From a virus, in the IMG/VR virus record IMGVR_UViG_3300035703_000130, positions 1-51,410 of that record: 51,410 nucleotides of DNA; one strand, 5' to 3'. The number at the start of each line of letters is the position of its first letter. Within the stretch, counting starts at the first letter, position 1. Of the stretch, positions 8,460-17,378 are shown piece after piece. Made by a program: the position numbers and the translations under genes. The notes beneath the pieces were generated by a model. It searched no databases and was not told the DNA's origin. It saw nothing but the letters and a program-made list of their open reading frames with translations.

Positions 8460-9254
8460 ATGGCGATTACAATTACAAACGTCCCCACTCCTACGGACAG
8501 ACTTCCTACTATTCTTTGGAACAATCTTCTATTAGGTAAAACATTGACAGCTTCTTCGGAGGCTGTCGATTACCCTAAAGAGAATATCCGAACAGAGAAT
8601 ACTGTTAAATCTTGGAGACCCACTGCTTTACCGGCTACCTTGTCTGTAGACCTTGGGTCTTCCACTTCTGTAGATAGCTTTGCTATCGTTGGGCATGACT
8701 GCGGCACTAAAGGTAACACTATCCTGTTGCAGTCTTCCCCGGATAACTCTGTGTGGACTACTCGCTGCACAATTGTTCCGACAGACAACACTACGATTAT
8801 GGGACTTTTTACTGCCTTCTCAGCGCGCTATTGGAGAATTAATATCTCTGGGGGAACGGTTCCGACTATTTCAGTGTTCATGTTGTCCCAGAGGTTTACT
8901 TTCCCTGCTGGCGTTAAGCCCCCTTATACTCCTGTCTGGTTAGCTCAAGATTTTGATCTACTCACAGGTATGACTATGGGCGGTCAGTTTCTTGGTAACC
9001 GGGTATTAAGGAAAGGCGGTAGAACTGCTATTTCCCTTGTCTCTCTTGAAACTAACTTTGTAGAAGCTAGTCTTTTACCGTTCAGGGAACACTACAACTC
9101 GGGTAAAGCTTTTGTCTTTGCTTCCTCTCCATCAGCGTTTGCCAAAGATGTTGGCTATGTCTGGCGAACAGAGGGGGCTGTTATGTCTCCCTCATTCGAT
9201 GACAATGGTAATTGGATGAGCGTTGCAATGGAAGTTTATAGTTATGGCGAATAG
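8460..9254 (+). CDS. minor tail protein with discoidin-like (F5/8C) fold
   Basis: A 264-residue protein after the tape measure. Residues about 25-145 ('KSWRPTALPATLSVDLGSST', 'FAIVGHDCGTKGNTILL', 'RYWRINISGG') show the pattern of F5/8 type C carbohydrate-binding domains. Distal tail proteins of alphaproteobacterial siphoviruses and gene transfer agents often carry such folds. It probably sits at the tail tip. Its stop overlaps the next start at 9244. Confidence 0.65.
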   Translation: MAITITNVPTPTDRLPTILWNNLLLGKTLTASSEAVDYPKENIRTENTVKSWRPTALPATLSVDLGSSTSVDSFAIVGHDCGTKGNTILLQSSPDNSVWTTRCTIVPTDNTTIMGLFTAFSARYWRINISGGTVPTISVFMLSQRFTFPAGVKPPYTPVWLAQDFDLLTGMTMGGQFLGNRVLRKGGRTAISLVSLETNFVEASLLPFREHYNSGKAFVFASSPSAFAKDVGYVWRTEGAVMSPSFDDNGNWMSVAMEVYSYGE

Positions 9255-11016
9255 AGAACCTATCCAATACGTTGAGATTGATGTAGACTACTGTTCCAGA
9301 ACCTATGGGGTAGCCCCTTGTGCGGCTATCCTTGGAACAACAGGGGATCGAAAGTGCTTTAACACTTACGCCACTTGTCAAGATAAGACAAACTTCCTCA
9401 AAACAACTAAGACGATCTCTTTCATCAACAACAGGTCTAACCTTCCTAAAGGTTTGATTGCTTACCCTGCCCTTAAGGATAACGGTATTAGTGCTTTCTC
9501 TAGCACTGTTAACGTTGCAGGGTCTAACCCAAGGATGAACGCTTTCGGGCGTAGGGCTTCCGTCACGGTGGCCTTGAAAGATTTTGTTGATGATGATGTG
9601 TGGTTTGACAAATACCAGTTACAGCGTATCTCCGGGGCTGCACAGGCCAGTGCTATTGGCTATGACCCCGGCTCTGTAGGAACCTTCTTCACCCGTCTTA
9701 AAGCTCGCTGGCCTTACTATGCTGGTCGTCCATTACGAGTTATTGATGGTTATGTGGATGATGGTATCCTTACTGTTACTCAAACTCGTCACTTCATTAT
9801 CACAGACCTTAGTGGTCCTGATAGTAATGGCGATGTGACTTTTGAAGCCAAAGATGTTCTTGCTCTAGCTGACGACAAGAAGGCTCTCGCCCCTACCCCT
9901 TCTCGTGGTAAGCTTGGAGCTAACGTTACTAACGCTGTCGGTCAGACCTTTGCTTTAACTCCTACAGGAATTGAAGCAGAGTATCCCACCTCTGGTTGGG
10001 GGACAATCGGCTCTGAGGTTGTGACATTTACTCGTTCCGGTGCCACTGTTACTCTTACGGGTCGTGGACAAGAAGGAACTGTTGCTGCTGCTCACAATCT
10101 TGGAGATACTTTCCAGGTTGCGCTATACATTAATAATGAGAGGGTAGATGACACTATCTATGATTTGTTAGTGAATTATGCTAAAGTCCCTGCCTCTTTC
10201 TGCCCCCTCGTTTCTGAATGGGAACCAGAGATTACCAAGTGGATGAGTTCTGTTCTCTTGAAGACTGTGATTACAAAACCTACGGGTGTTGCACAGTTGG
10301 TCGGGGAGCTTTCTGATATTGGTGTTTCTGTTTGGTGGGATGATGTTAACCAGAAGGTTAAGCTTTTAGCTACTCACCCTATTGATCAAGAACTTATCGT
10401 TCCTGTCAGTGACAACTTAGATATCAAGACTATCGCTCAGGAAGATTTCGATGAGGATAGGATCACTCAGGTTCACTTCTATACTAAGCAATCTGATCCT
10501 ACCAAAGATTACAAAGACAAGAACAACTATGACAGATTGAATGTGTTGATTGACACTGATGCTGAATCTGCCAATGCCTATAACGACACAAAGGTTCGAG
10601 AGGTGTTCTGCCGCTGGTTAAACAGTGGTGCGGATGCTATCGTTAGAACCCTGTCCCTTAGACTTCTAAAGAGGCTTAACACTCCACCTGTTCACTACAC
10701 AATCCTGCTTGATGCTGTGTTGAAAGACCTTAATCTTGCAGATGTTATTGAGTTGGATAGTAGGGTGGCTACAGATGAAACAGGATTACCTGTGAAGAAA
10801 CTTCTTCAAATCATCCGTAGAACTGAAAAAAAGTCTGGCCACGAGTTGGAGGTAGAGGCTCAATCCTTCCGCTATGACGGTCGCTACGGTCAGATTATGG
10901 CTAATACTACCCCTAACTATGGTTCTGCCACAGATGAGCAAAAGAGATTGGGTGCTTTCTTTGTAGGCCCTACCCTTGTGTTTAGTGACGGTCAACCTGC
11001 CTACTCATTTATTTAA
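9244..11016 (+). CDS. tail tip / baseplate hub protein with conserved cysteines
   Basis: A 590-residue protein. The N-terminal 'VEIDVDYCSRTYGVAPCAAI' and 'KCFNTYATCQDKTNF' hold four closely spaced cysteines, as in tail proteins near the hub of siphoviruses related to gene transfer agents. The middle part (residues about 230-290) has a beta insert with repeated Thr and Gly, and the C-terminal third resembles hub-type folds. ATG 9244 overlaps the previous stop and is preferred over TTG 9223. Confidence 0.65.
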   Translation: MANREPIQYVEIDVDYCSRTYGVAPCAAILGTTGDRKCFNTYATCQDKTNFLKTTKTISFINNRSNLPKGLIAYPALKDNGISAFSSTVNVAGSNPRMNAFGRRASVTVALKDFVDDDVWFDKYQLQRISGAAQASAIGYDPGSVGTFFTRLKARWPYYAGRPLRVIDGYVDDGILTVTQTRHFIITDLSGPDSNGDVTFEAKDVLALADDKKALAPTPSRGKLGANVTNAVGQTFALTPTGIEAEYPTSGWGTIGSEVVTFTRSGATVTLTGRGQEGTVAAAHNLGDTFQVALYINNERVDDTIYDLLVNYAKVPASFCPLVSEWEPEITKWMSSVLLKTVITKPTGVAQLVGELSDIGVSVWWDDVNQKVKLLATHPIDQELIVPVSDNLDIKTIAQEDFDEDRITQVHFYTKQSDPTKDYKDKNNYDRLNVLIDTDAESANAYNDTKVREVFCRWLNSGADAIVRTLSLRLLKRLNTPPVHYTILLDAVLKDLNLADVIELDSRVATDETGLPVKKLLQIIRRTEKKSGHELEVEAQSFRYDGRYGQIMANTTPNYGSATDEQKRLGAFFVGPTLVFSDGQPAYSFI

Positions 11017-11025
11017 GGTGCTTTG

Positions 11026-11607
11026 ATGACAACCTATATCGACATTACTGATCCAGAAACCGATCCAGATGCGCCTTTAACCTCTGAGCTTGCTAAAAAG
11101 TGGAGGGATAACGCTATTGCTATCGCAGAGGGGGATTCCACTGCGGTAGTAAACTCTGCGGCTTGGCATCCTTATAACATGGTCAAGGCAAACGACGCCA
11201 ATACTGGTAACTTCTACAATGGCACGGTAGTTACAAGTATTGCAGTCCCTACTATGGTTGCAGGTTACGACTATGCTTTTAGGGGGGTAGGTCTAAGTCA
11301 CAACAGCGGAACCTCACAATCTTTCTTAATTAACGGGACTACACCGGGGGGTGGTGCTTTATCTAACGCGGTCACTATGAGTTTCTATTTTGAAATCATA
11401 GCCCCCTTAAACACAAACCACCCTAAGATTGCTCAAAACGGAGTTTTTAAACGTTCTGACGGTAACAACACTGTGTTTGCTGCCTCAAGCCTTTTTAGTG
11501 ACTTTGCTACAGCACTGAGCACTTTTAACTTCACTTGGTCCGCAGGTAGTTTTGATGCTGGACAGATTTACATGTATCGTCGTAGAAACTATATGGCTAA
11601 CTCATAA
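11026..11607 (+). CDS. structural protein at tail tip, unknown family
   Basis: A 193-residue protein. AAGGTG precedes ATG 11026. The first 30 residues ('TDPETDPDAPLTSELAKKWR') resemble N-terminal anchor segments of phage tail-fibre-like proteins, and the rest is beta-rich with many Ser, Thr and Asn. Its place between the hub protein and the endolysin fits a virion component. No specific family recognised. Confidence 0.55.
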   Translation: MTTYIDITDPETDPDAPLTSELAKKWRDNAIAIAEGDSTAVVNSAAWHPYNMVKANDANTGNFYNGTVVTSIAVPTMVAGYDYAFRGVGLSHNSGTSQSFLINGTTPGGGALSNAVTMSFYFEIIAPLNTNHPKIAQNGVFKRSDGNNTVFAASSLFSDFATALSTFNFTWSAGSFDAGQIYMYRRRNYMANS

Positions 11608-11615
11608 GGTAACAA

Positions 11616-12371
11616 ATGAACAAAGAAATCTTTTTCACAACCTTACGAAAGTCTTTGTTCAAAAGGCTTAACCAATCTCAAGTAGATGGTATTAACGGTA
11701 TCCTTGAAGCTTTCGATCAAGTCGGTGATGGTGACAAGGATACCCTAGCCTATGCCCTTGCTACTGCTTACCATGAAACAGGTAAGAGGATGGTTCCCGT
11801 TCGAGAGGGCTTTGCGATTACGGATGCAGGCGCTAGGAAGGCCGTTAACAATCTTGCTAGGAAGCGTGGCCCTAACTCTGCCGTGGCCCGCTACGCTCAA
11901 CCTGCTGGCCCCTATGGGCATGTCTATTATGGTCGCGGTCATGTTCAACTGACTTGGCTTGACAACTACAAGGACTCGTCCGCTGATGCTGGTGTTGATC
12001 TGGTTAAAGACCCAGATAAAATGCTTGATCCGGTTATTTCCGCTAGGGTTCTCGTTAAGGGGCTTATTGATGGGCGCTGGTCGGGTAAACGTAAAGGGTT
12101 AGCGCATTACGAAGGTAATGATGATTTCCTGGATCAACAAGAAGCTACTAATGCACGACAGACGGTTAACGGCTCTGATAAAGCTGCTTTGATTGCTGGC
12201 TACCATAAACAATTCTATGATGCTCTGACTACTGCTGACTGGCAACCCAAAAAGAAGGCAAAGCCTGTTGTTGACGGCAAGACTGTTGCCGGTGCTGGTT
12301 TGGTTGTTGCTCTTGTTGCTTTCTGGGAACAGATTAAAGAGTGGGCTGCGTTCTTATACTTACTGTTCTAG
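11616..12371 (+). CDS. endolysin, glycoside hydrolase 19 / chitinase-like, with C-terminal membrane segment
   Basis: A 251-residue lysis enzyme expected to cut peptidoglycan glycan strands. 'LATAYHETGKRMVPVREG' contains the catalytic-type Glu of the GH19 lysozyme-like group, and 'YYGRGHVQLTWLDNYK' is the matching substrate-groove motif. Residues about 225-251 form a hydrophobic segment ('AGAGLVVALVAFW' and 'WAAFLYLLF') after a basic linker, so the enzyme may be tethered to the inner membrane. It begins the lysis cassette. Confidence 0.8.
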   Translation: MNKEIFFTTLRKSLFKRLNQSQVDGINGILEAFDQVGDGDKDTLAYALATAYHETGKRMVPVREGFAITDAGARKAVNNLARKRGPNSAVARYAQPAGPYGHVYYGRGHVQLTWLDNYKDSSADAGVDLVKDPDKMLDPVISARVLVKGLIDGRWSGKRKGLAHYEGNDDFLDQQEATNARQTVNGSDKAALIAGYHKQFYDALTTADWQPKKKAKPVVDGKTVAGAGLVVALVAFWEQIKEWAAFLYLLF

Positions 12372-12383
12372 GAGAACTAATAA

Positions 12384-12608
12384 ATGAAACTGGTAGAAAA
12401 CTGGAAAGAAGCTTGGACGTGGTTTTCTGTGCAAGCTATTTCTTTAGCTTTCATATGGGAAGCCTTGCCACAAGAGACTAAAGACTCTTTGTTCGTGTTG
12501 ATCCCTGATGTGGCTGAACCACACGTTACTGCTATTTTGCTAGTGGCGGGTCTGTTTGGTAGAATGGTTGATCAACAGAAGCAGGCTAAGAATGTGGATA
12601 CTGAGTAA
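12384..12608 (+). CDS. small membrane protein in lysis cassette (holin candidate)
   Basis: A 74-residue protein with two hydrophobic stretches ('WFSVQAISLAFIWEAL' and 'VTAILLVAGLFGRMV') separated by a short acidic loop. Size, topology and position after the endolysin fit a class II holin-like protein. TAGGAGAAC lies before the start. The stop lies 17 bases inside the next gene. Confidence 0.6.
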   Translation: MKLVENWKEAWTWFSVQAISLAFIWEALPQETKDSLFVLIPDVAEPHVTAILLVAGLFGRMVDQQKQAKNVDTE

Positions 12609-12975
12609 ACTACTTGGGTTATTCACTGGCTCCACAGGTTTAGGGGAAAGCTTACGTAAAGCCTATGAGGCTAAGCTTACTGCTGAGACCGATGTAGAGA
12701 AGATTTCCGCTGAGCGAGACCTACAGCGGATTGAAGCTGCAATTGAAATGTCTAGGATAGCGGCTAACGATAGGTGGGGTGCCACTTCCCTCGGTCGCTA
12801 TCTTATTGTCTTACCCTATGGTGTGTGGTGGACTGCCGTCTTTGTTGACAGTATCTTCAACATGCCTTGGGATATTCTAGCTTTACCCCCACAGATTGAT
12901 GGTATGGCTAAAATCTTAATCCCTGCTATCCTTATTGCTGAGGTTGGCAGAACAATAATACCAAAAAGAAAATAG
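12592..12975 (+). CDS. membrane protein in lysis cassette, holin-like
   Basis: A 127-residue protein. An amphipathic, charged N-terminal half (residues about 15-50) is followed by two membrane segments ('YLIVLPYGVWWTAVFVDSIF' and 'ILIPAILIAEVG') and a basic tail. Start ATG 12592 is inside the end of the previous gene, with AGGCTAAG upstream. The topology resembles phage holins of the same region in related siphoviruses. Confidence 0.6.
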   Translation: MWILSKLLGLFTGSTGLGESLRKAYEAKLTAETDVEKISAERDLQRIEAAIEMSRIAANDRWGATSLGRYLIVLPYGVWWTAVFVDSIFNMPWDILALPPQIDGMAKILIPAILIAEVGRTIIPKRK

Positions 12976-12984
12976 GTCTTGGAA

Positions 12985-13290
12985 ATGCACTTGATTTCAG
13001 AGTATATAGAGCAATTCATTACGGGTATAATCGTTATGCTTATCGGTGGGATAACTTGGCTGTTTAGAACAGTCTTCACCAACCAGAAAGAGATTGCTCT
13101 GTTAAAAGAAGATATCCTCTTTCGAGAAGAAAAACTGAACGAAGAAATTAAGAACAGGGAAAGAATGAGGGCAGAGGACAGAGAGATATTACTCTCTATG
13201 AAGGTTGAACTCAAAGAAGACTCGAAAGAAATGAAACAGAAGGTGGAGAACCTTCAAGTTCAAATATCTGAACTCTGGAAGAACAAATAG
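12985..13290 (+). CDS. single-pass membrane coiled-coil protein (spanin or holin accessory candidate)
   Basis: A 101-residue protein: one N-terminal membrane segment ('FITGIIVMLIGGITWLF') then a long charged coiled coil to the end. This is the general shape of an i-spanin, but no lipoprotein partner is visible, so the call stays open. Last gene of the rightward late operon; its stop touches the terminator. Confidence 0.6.
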   Translation: MHLISEYIEQFITGIIVMLIGGITWLFRTVFTNQKEIALLKEDILFREEKLNEEIKNRERMRAEDREILLSMKVELKEDSKEMKQKVENLQVQISELWKNK

Positions 13291-13333
13291 AAAAACCCGC
13301 TAGATTCCCTCGTCAGGAGTCTAGCGGGTTTTT
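13291..13333. terminator. bidirectional rho-independent terminator
   Basis: Perfect inverted repeat: AAAAACCCGCTAGA (13291-13304) and its complement (13320-13333). The nine-pair GC-rich stem is flanked by A's on one side and T's on the other, so it can end transcripts from both strands. It separates the convergent late (plus) and early (minus) operons. Confidence 0.95.
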
Positions 13334-13524
13334 CATGTCTTATTGTTCCATTGAACACATTGGTAGTCGTATGATACAACGGTCAGATCAATACCTGTAG
13401 TTTCTGCCACAGCAAAATCCATACACTGCTCATACGATTCAAATACAATAGGTGGAGTAGCGGGAACACAAATTCCCTTATCTGGTTCTGCTAGATTGCA
13501 GAACAACGCAATCACTGTCCACAT
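13333..13524 (-). CDS. small Cys-containing protein, possible signal peptide
   Basis: A 63-residue protein, last of the leftward operon. The first residues ('MWTVIALFCNLAEP') are hydrophobic enough for a weak signal sequence or membrane anchor, and four cysteines are spread through it (near positions 9, 19, 34 and 56). GAAGGA precedes the start. Unknown function. Confidence 0.55.
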   Translation of the reverse strand: MWTVIALFCNLAEPDKGICVPATPPIVFESYEQCMDFAVAETTGIDLTVVSYDYQCVQWNNKT

Positions 13525-13775
13525 TAATATGTGTCCTTCATTGTATCGTGAACCTTTTGAAGCTCATCAATAAGAACTTTTAGAGATTTCTTGGAGAAAT
13601 AACTTTTGTATTTGGCTTTGTAATTAGCACCGACAACAAGATAAATCCCTCCATCATACTTTGCAGGGACAACACTTACTGCCGCGTCACTAGGCAGAGG
13701 AAGATTACCATTAATAACCTCTTTAATTTTGAGGGTGGTAGTAGTGACAATTTTTTCTTCTGTAAACAGACCCAT
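13524..13775 (-). CDS. uncharacterised small protein
   Basis: An 83-residue soluble protein with alternating strands ('AAVSVVPAKYDGGIYLVVGA') and a C-terminal helix. AAGGAG eight bases upstream of the start is part of the end of the preceding mini-gene. No family recognised. Confidence 0.6.
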   Translation of the reverse strand: MGLFTEEKIVTTTTLKIKEVINGNLPLPSDAAVSVVPAKYDGGIYLVVGANYKAKYKSYFSKKSLKVLIDELQKVHDTMKDTY

Positions 13776-13778
13776 GAT

Positions 13779-13844
13779 TTACTCCTTGAAATAGCAAAGA
13801 TAGATGATTACGCCGAAGGCGATTATTGCGAACACAATGTCCAT
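13779..13844 (-). CDS. 21-residue membrane mini-protein
   Basis: ATG at 13844 overlaps the upstream stop (TAATG), and GGAGAC lies seven bases before it. The product is almost wholly hydrophobic ('DIVFAIIAFGVIIYLCYF') and ends Lys-Glu. Coupling and ribosome site support translation despite the size. Function unknown; it could modulate a membrane protein. Confidence 0.6.
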   Translation of the reverse strand: MDIVFAIIAFGVIIYLCYFKE

Positions 13845-14203
13845 TATTTGTCTCCACCAAACTGTTTGTCGTCTAGAAGCTCTTGAAGATAAGCTCTAGT
13901 CTTTTCCACCCCTACTAGCATCTTGTATACTCGAACGCCATAGTAAATGATCTTCCTAGAGTCATACTCCACTGTGGTTCCATCTTTTTCTCCCCAACGG
14001 CAAAGACCCTTGAAGATATCTTTCAGGTGGATACCAAACTTACCCCACTTGTGTTCAGCAAGATGTTCCATCATATCATTGGTTGTTACCCAATCTTGGA
14101 ATGGAAAGTCGTAGTAGGGGGCGGGACCCCCTGTAGGTTTAGGTTTCTGGTGTAGTGGATTATCATCTGGATGCCAATAGCTTTCCGAATACTGTTTAAT
14201 CAT
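13844..14203 (-). CDS. uncharacterised phage protein (DUF3310-like layout)
   Basis: A 119-residue protein with 'PYYDFPFQDWVTTNDMMEHL' and 'DSRKIIYYGVRVYKMLVG', which in outline resembles small phage proteins annotated as nucleotide-kinase-like DUF3310, where an aromatic block is followed by a K-x2-Y-x2-R helix. The similarity is weak. Start overlaps the PhoH stop (ATGA). Confidence 0.55.
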   Translation of the reverse strand: MIKQYSESYWHPDDNPLHQKPKPTGGPAPYYDFPFQDWVTTNDMMEHLAEHKWGKFGIHLKDIFKGLCRWGEKDGTTVEYDSRKIIYYGVRVYKMLVGVEKTRAYLQELLDDKQFGGDK

Positions 14204-14871
14204 TTAGGCCAAGACCTTTCATACCTGTCAAAGTTAATAATCCAATCCTTGCACACTTTGGACCTGACGATATCATCAACTCCGAAGTCAATCATAGGAA
14301 CATCTAAGTCCCATTTATCGACAATAGAAGTCAATACAGATAGGCCAGAGGTGCCTCCCCTAAGATCACTCTGACGAATATCCCCGTTAATAACTACCTT
14401 ACAATTTTCCCCCACTCGGGTCAAGAACATTTTGATCTCATCGTAGGTAGTGTTTTGAGCTTCGTCTAGAATAATAAAGGCGTTCTCAAAGCTTCTCCCC
14501 CGCATGGTAGACAAGGGGGCGATTTCAATCTTGCCTTCCTTAATATAGGTAGTCACCTCGGTTTTGCCAAGGGCTGAGGTCAAAACATCTAGCACAGGTT
14601 GCGCCCAAGGGGTGATCTTCTCTAGCAGGGTGCCGGGGAAATACCCCAGATCACGACCAACAGAGACAGAGGGGCGGGTAAGAATGATCTTTCCCACTAA
14701 CCCCTGTTGGAACATTTGAGAAGCATAGGTAGCGGCAATATAGGTTTTGCCCGTGCCGCTATACCCTGTGACGATTACTTGCTCCCTATCATTCAAGGCA
14801 TCAATATACCTCGCTTGATTCTCATTGAGAGGGGAGAGATTAATGTTAGTCTTGTTCTTCCGTGGCGGCAT
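14200..14871 (-). CDS. phoH: PhoH-like ATPase
   Basis: A 223-residue P-loop ATPase. Walker A is 'VTGYSGTGKTYIAATY' near residue 35, followed by 'KIILTRPSVSVGRDLGYFPG', and Walker B is 'NAFIILDEAQNTT'. These are hallmark PhoH blocks. PhoH is common in marine phages; it is thought to act on RNA, and in hosts it is linked to phosphate stress. Its start overlaps the end of the upstream membrane protein gene by 26 bases. Confidence 0.9.
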   Translation of the reverse strand: MPPRKNKTNINLSPLNENQARYIDALNDREQVIVTGYSGTGKTYIAATYASQMFQQGLVGKIILTRPSVSVGRDLGYFPGTLLEKITPWAQPVLDVLTSALGKTEVTTYIKEGKIEIAPLSTMRGRSFENAFIILDEAQNTTYDEIKMFLTRVGENCKVVINGDIRQSDLRGGTSGLSVLTSIVDKWDLDVPMIDFGVDDIVRSKVCKDWIINFDRYERSWPK

Positions 14872-15049
14872 CTACTACTGCTTTCAAGGCGTGTGCGTTA
14901 TTATCTACTACTTCACCCATACGGGCAATCTCGTCCCAAAGTTCGTCTACTTCATCTTCTAATACTTCCACTCTGTATCTGTCAATCCAGAGAAAGGTTG
15001 CCACACCCGCAAGCATGGCAAAAATCAGTGCATCAGCAATTGTAATCAT
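14846..15049 (-). CDS. small single-pass membrane protein with acidic coiled coil
   Basis: A 67-residue protein: an N-terminal membrane segment ('ADALIFAMLAGVATFLWI') then a strongly acidic helix. It overlaps phoH by 26 bases. Unknown function; might anchor a partner to the membrane. Confidence 0.55.
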   Translation of the reverse strand: MITIADALIFAMLAGVATFLWIDRYRVEVLEDEVDELWDEIARMGEVVDNNAHALKAVVDAATEEQD

Positions 15050-15101
15050 TATCCACCAACATCTACGATTTCACACACTTTGTCAAATTAAGTCAACAAA
15101 C

Positions 15102-17018
15102 TTATACATCAACTATCTCACAATTACCAACACAAGCGAAGGTTTGACTAGAAACAGTGTTGTCTTTCTTTTCAAACTCCGACAGTTGCGACCAGTCGAT
15201 CTTCTCAGGCATAACCGCTAAAGCTTTTTCATAGGTTTCCTTGTCTACCTCTTGATAAGGTGCTTGTTGATAAGTGTGATCCGAATAAGGAAGGAACGAG
15301 ATACCAGACACTTCATCAAAGTGCTTGTATACCCATGCCCCGACTTCCATCCACTCACCCTCTCTAACGTTAACAGTAATAGAGGGTTTATGTTCACACC
15401 AATAGCGTTGATAAGTAAGCCACAACTCCAATTGTTCGATAGCAGTAAGGTTAGCCCGAGTGATTGCCCCATCAGGAGATTTCACAGGGAAACTAAACAC
15501 AGTAGTAGAAGCAGGCTTCATAACATCTGGTTCAGCCGGGATACCCTGAGCCGCCATAAACTTAGTCAGAGGGTCTTTATTATCCCCACGGACAGTCCGA
15601 ATATAATACTCACTATGACGCGGGTGGATACCAGAAGCACTATCAACCAACTGGCTAACAGTGCCAGAAGGCTTAACGCAAGTGATTGCAGCCGATACAG
15701 GAATACCAAGCTTATCTGCCCACTCTTTGTTTGTGTTGATAGCTTCTTGTTTTAGATTAGTTAATTGATTCTCTAAATAATCCCCGCCAACAAAACATAG
15801 ATTATAGTTATCCATAATACCAGTCAGGCTTACCCCGAGGAGTCTTTCTTCCTCAGTATTAGCGCGCCAGATATCTCGCAGATATGGAAAGTGTGTGTAT
15901 GTTGCTTGGACAGTGCCAAGTATAGTTGCAAGACGGACTTTCCTACGCAACGACTCGAAAGTATCGTCTGCCCTGACAACCACTTCCGTAAGGTTGCAGA
16001 ACTGATAGGGTCGGAGAATAATCTCAGAACACGGATTTGTTCCAAACTCAAAGTTGGGGTTGCGTCGTCCATTCTTTCCTGCTTGCTTCTGTGAAGCCAC
16101 ACGACTAAAGATACCACGTTCACCAGACTTACTCTCCATCAGGGACAACCATTCCCGCATGAAGCTTTCTTCATCTGGCTTCTCCGTATAAGAGACAGAG
16201 TTGTTAGCCAAAGCGCGATGAGCATTTTGTTCCCACCATTGGCCCGACTTAGCATAACGCATACGATTGTCAGAAAGGTTAGACAGAGAAATCATAGCAG
16301 AGCGACGAACACCGCCAACAACTACAACCTCACCAATCTTACACATAATGTCGTGACACTCAAGGCTATTAAGCTGACGACCTTTAGCAGCAGCAAAAGT
16401 GTTGATCACAAAAGTAAAGAGTTCAACCAGAGGCCCCGGCCCAGATGCACGACCGCCAAAGGTCTTAAGCTTTGCTCCTGCTTTACGAACACGACTAATA
16501 TCCCAATTAGGAATCCTGCCTTCGTAGAGAAAACCAATCAGTTTACGAAGTGCATCGGCCCAACCCTCTTTGCTATCCTCAACAACAATAGTATCATCCA
16601 CTTTGAATAGGGCAGCAGGGATAGAGGGAAGCTGAGAGATAAACTGACGCTCTACCGAGAAACCCACACCAGTTCCGCAAAGCAAAATAAACATCGCCTC
16701 ATCAAAGGAACGGGGATCATCTACCGGAAGATAAGAGCAGTTGTATGCACAGGTATTATCACGATTGAGAGCAGCCCCAGCCGTCATAAGAGCGCGCATG
16801 GAAGGCATGATATCCAGATTAAGGATTGCCTCACGGATATCGTTGTAAGTTTTGGGATCAAAGTGATCATCCTCATCACTCAACTCAGGTGCAACTACGT
16901 TAATCATATAGCGGTCAACAGTCTCTTCCCAAGTTTCCCTGCGTTTTTCTGTGTCAAGCCAGCGGGCATACCTTGATGTGTGAATGAAGGCCATATAGTC
17001 GGTCATAAGTTTACTCAT
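15102..17018 (-). CDS. nrdJ: adenosylcobalamin-dependent ribonucleoside-triphosphate reductase (class II)
   Basis: A 638-residue enzyme that makes deoxynucleotides from ribonucleotides. Seen motifs: 'MPSMRALMTAGAALNRDNTC' near residue 75 with the first active cysteine, 'VVVGGVRRSAMISL' near 230, the radical cysteine and Glu in 'NPCSEI' near 330, 'CVKPSGTVSQLVDS' near 440, and a C-terminal Cys pair ('CVGNC') for re-reduction. GGVRRSA and NPCSE mark the single-chain class II (RTPR) group, which needs vitamin B12 from the host. AGGAG precedes the start. Confidence 0.92.
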   Translation of the reverse strand: MSKLMTDYMAFIHTSRYARWLDTEKRRETWEETVDRYMINVVAPELSDEDDHFDPKTYNDIREAILNLDIMPSMRALMTAGAALNRDNTCAYNCSYLPVDDPRSFDEAMFILLCGTGVGFSVERQFISQLPSIPAALFKVDDTIVVEDSKEGWADALRKLIGFLYEGRIPNWDISRVRKAGAKLKTFGGRASGPGPLVELFTFVINTFAAAKGRQLNSLECHDIMCKIGEVVVVGGVRRSAMISLSNLSDNRMRYAKSGQWWEQNAHRALANNSVSYTEKPDEESFMREWLSLMESKSGERGIFSRVASQKQAGKNGRRNPNFEFGTNPCSEIILRPYQFCNLTEVVVRADDTFESLRRKVRLATILGTVQATYTHFPYLRDIWRANTEEERLLGVSLTGIMDNYNLCFVGGDYLENQLTNLKQEAINTNKEWADKLGIPVSAAITCVKPSGTVSQLVDSASGIHPRHSEYYIRTVRGDNKDPLTKFMAAQGIPAEPDVMKPASTTVFSFPVKSPDGAITRANLTAIEQLELWLTYQRYWCEHKPSITVNVREGEWMEVGAWVYKHFDEVSGISFLPYSDHTYQQAPYQEVDKETYEKALAVMPEKIDWSQLSEFEKKDNTVSSQTFACVGNCEIVDV

Positions 17019-17020
17019 AA

Positions 17021-17248
17021 TTACTCCTGTAAATTTTTGGTTTGACCGTTTAATGCTCTGTAAATTGTCAATTTGTCTTCATAAGCTTGACAAGCTTTGA
17101 TGGCTAAAAGTTGACTAGGGTAGGTGCCTATCCAAGATAAACCTGCCACTGCGCTATACCCTTTATACGGAATCCTTCTAACCTTGTAATTAAGGGTTCC
17201 ATTACGAGTCCAAATTTTATCCCCACCCTCTATCCAACTTAATTTCAT
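17021..17248 (-). CDS. uncharacterised small protein upstream of nrdJ
   Basis: A 75-residue basic, aromatic-rich protein ending two bases before the nrdJ start, so both are probably co-transcribed. No ribosome site is seen before ATG 17248; a promoter-like sequence reaches almost to the start, so a leaderless or very short-leader message is possible. Family unknown. Confidence 0.5.
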   Translation of the reverse strand: MKLSWIEGGDKIWTRNGTLNYKVRRIPYKGYSAVAGLSWIGTYPSQLLAIKACQAYEDKLTIYRALNGQTKNLQE

Positions 17249-17276
17249 CGTATAATAAGCCCCCAAGGCAAGTCAA
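17249..17276 (-). promoter_or_regulatory. possible promoter for nrdJ unit
   Basis: On the minus strand TTGACT (17276-17271) is followed after 16 bases by TATACG (17254-17249). This is a fair sigma70-type match but sits so close to ATG 17248 that the transcript would start at or inside the gene. Confidence 0.4.
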
Positions 17277-17305
17277 TTACGTTTTCTTCTTTTAGTTCGG
17301 TGCAA

Positions 17306-17342
17306 GCCCCACTACTAGAGTAGTAGAGTTTTTTCGTGGGGC
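17306..17342. other. stem-loop in 130-base gap between mazG and nrdJ units
   Basis: GCCCCAC (17306-17312) pairs with GTGGGGC (17336-17342). The enclosed segment holds a second small hairpin (TACT/AGTA) and six T's. It may end the mazG transcript or structure the nrdJ leader. I saw no cobalamin-riboswitch core despite the B12-dependent enzyme downstream. Confidence 0.5.
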
Positions 17343-17378
17343 GTTGCTTTTGTAACAGTTCAATTAGTTGCTGGACTG

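Noticed and set aside
17281-17345. Possible cobalamin riboswitch before nrdJ, because of GGTGCAAGCCCC text
   Set aside because: The text is on the strand opposite to nrdJ, and no B12-box or receptor core can be folded; kept only as a stem-loop.
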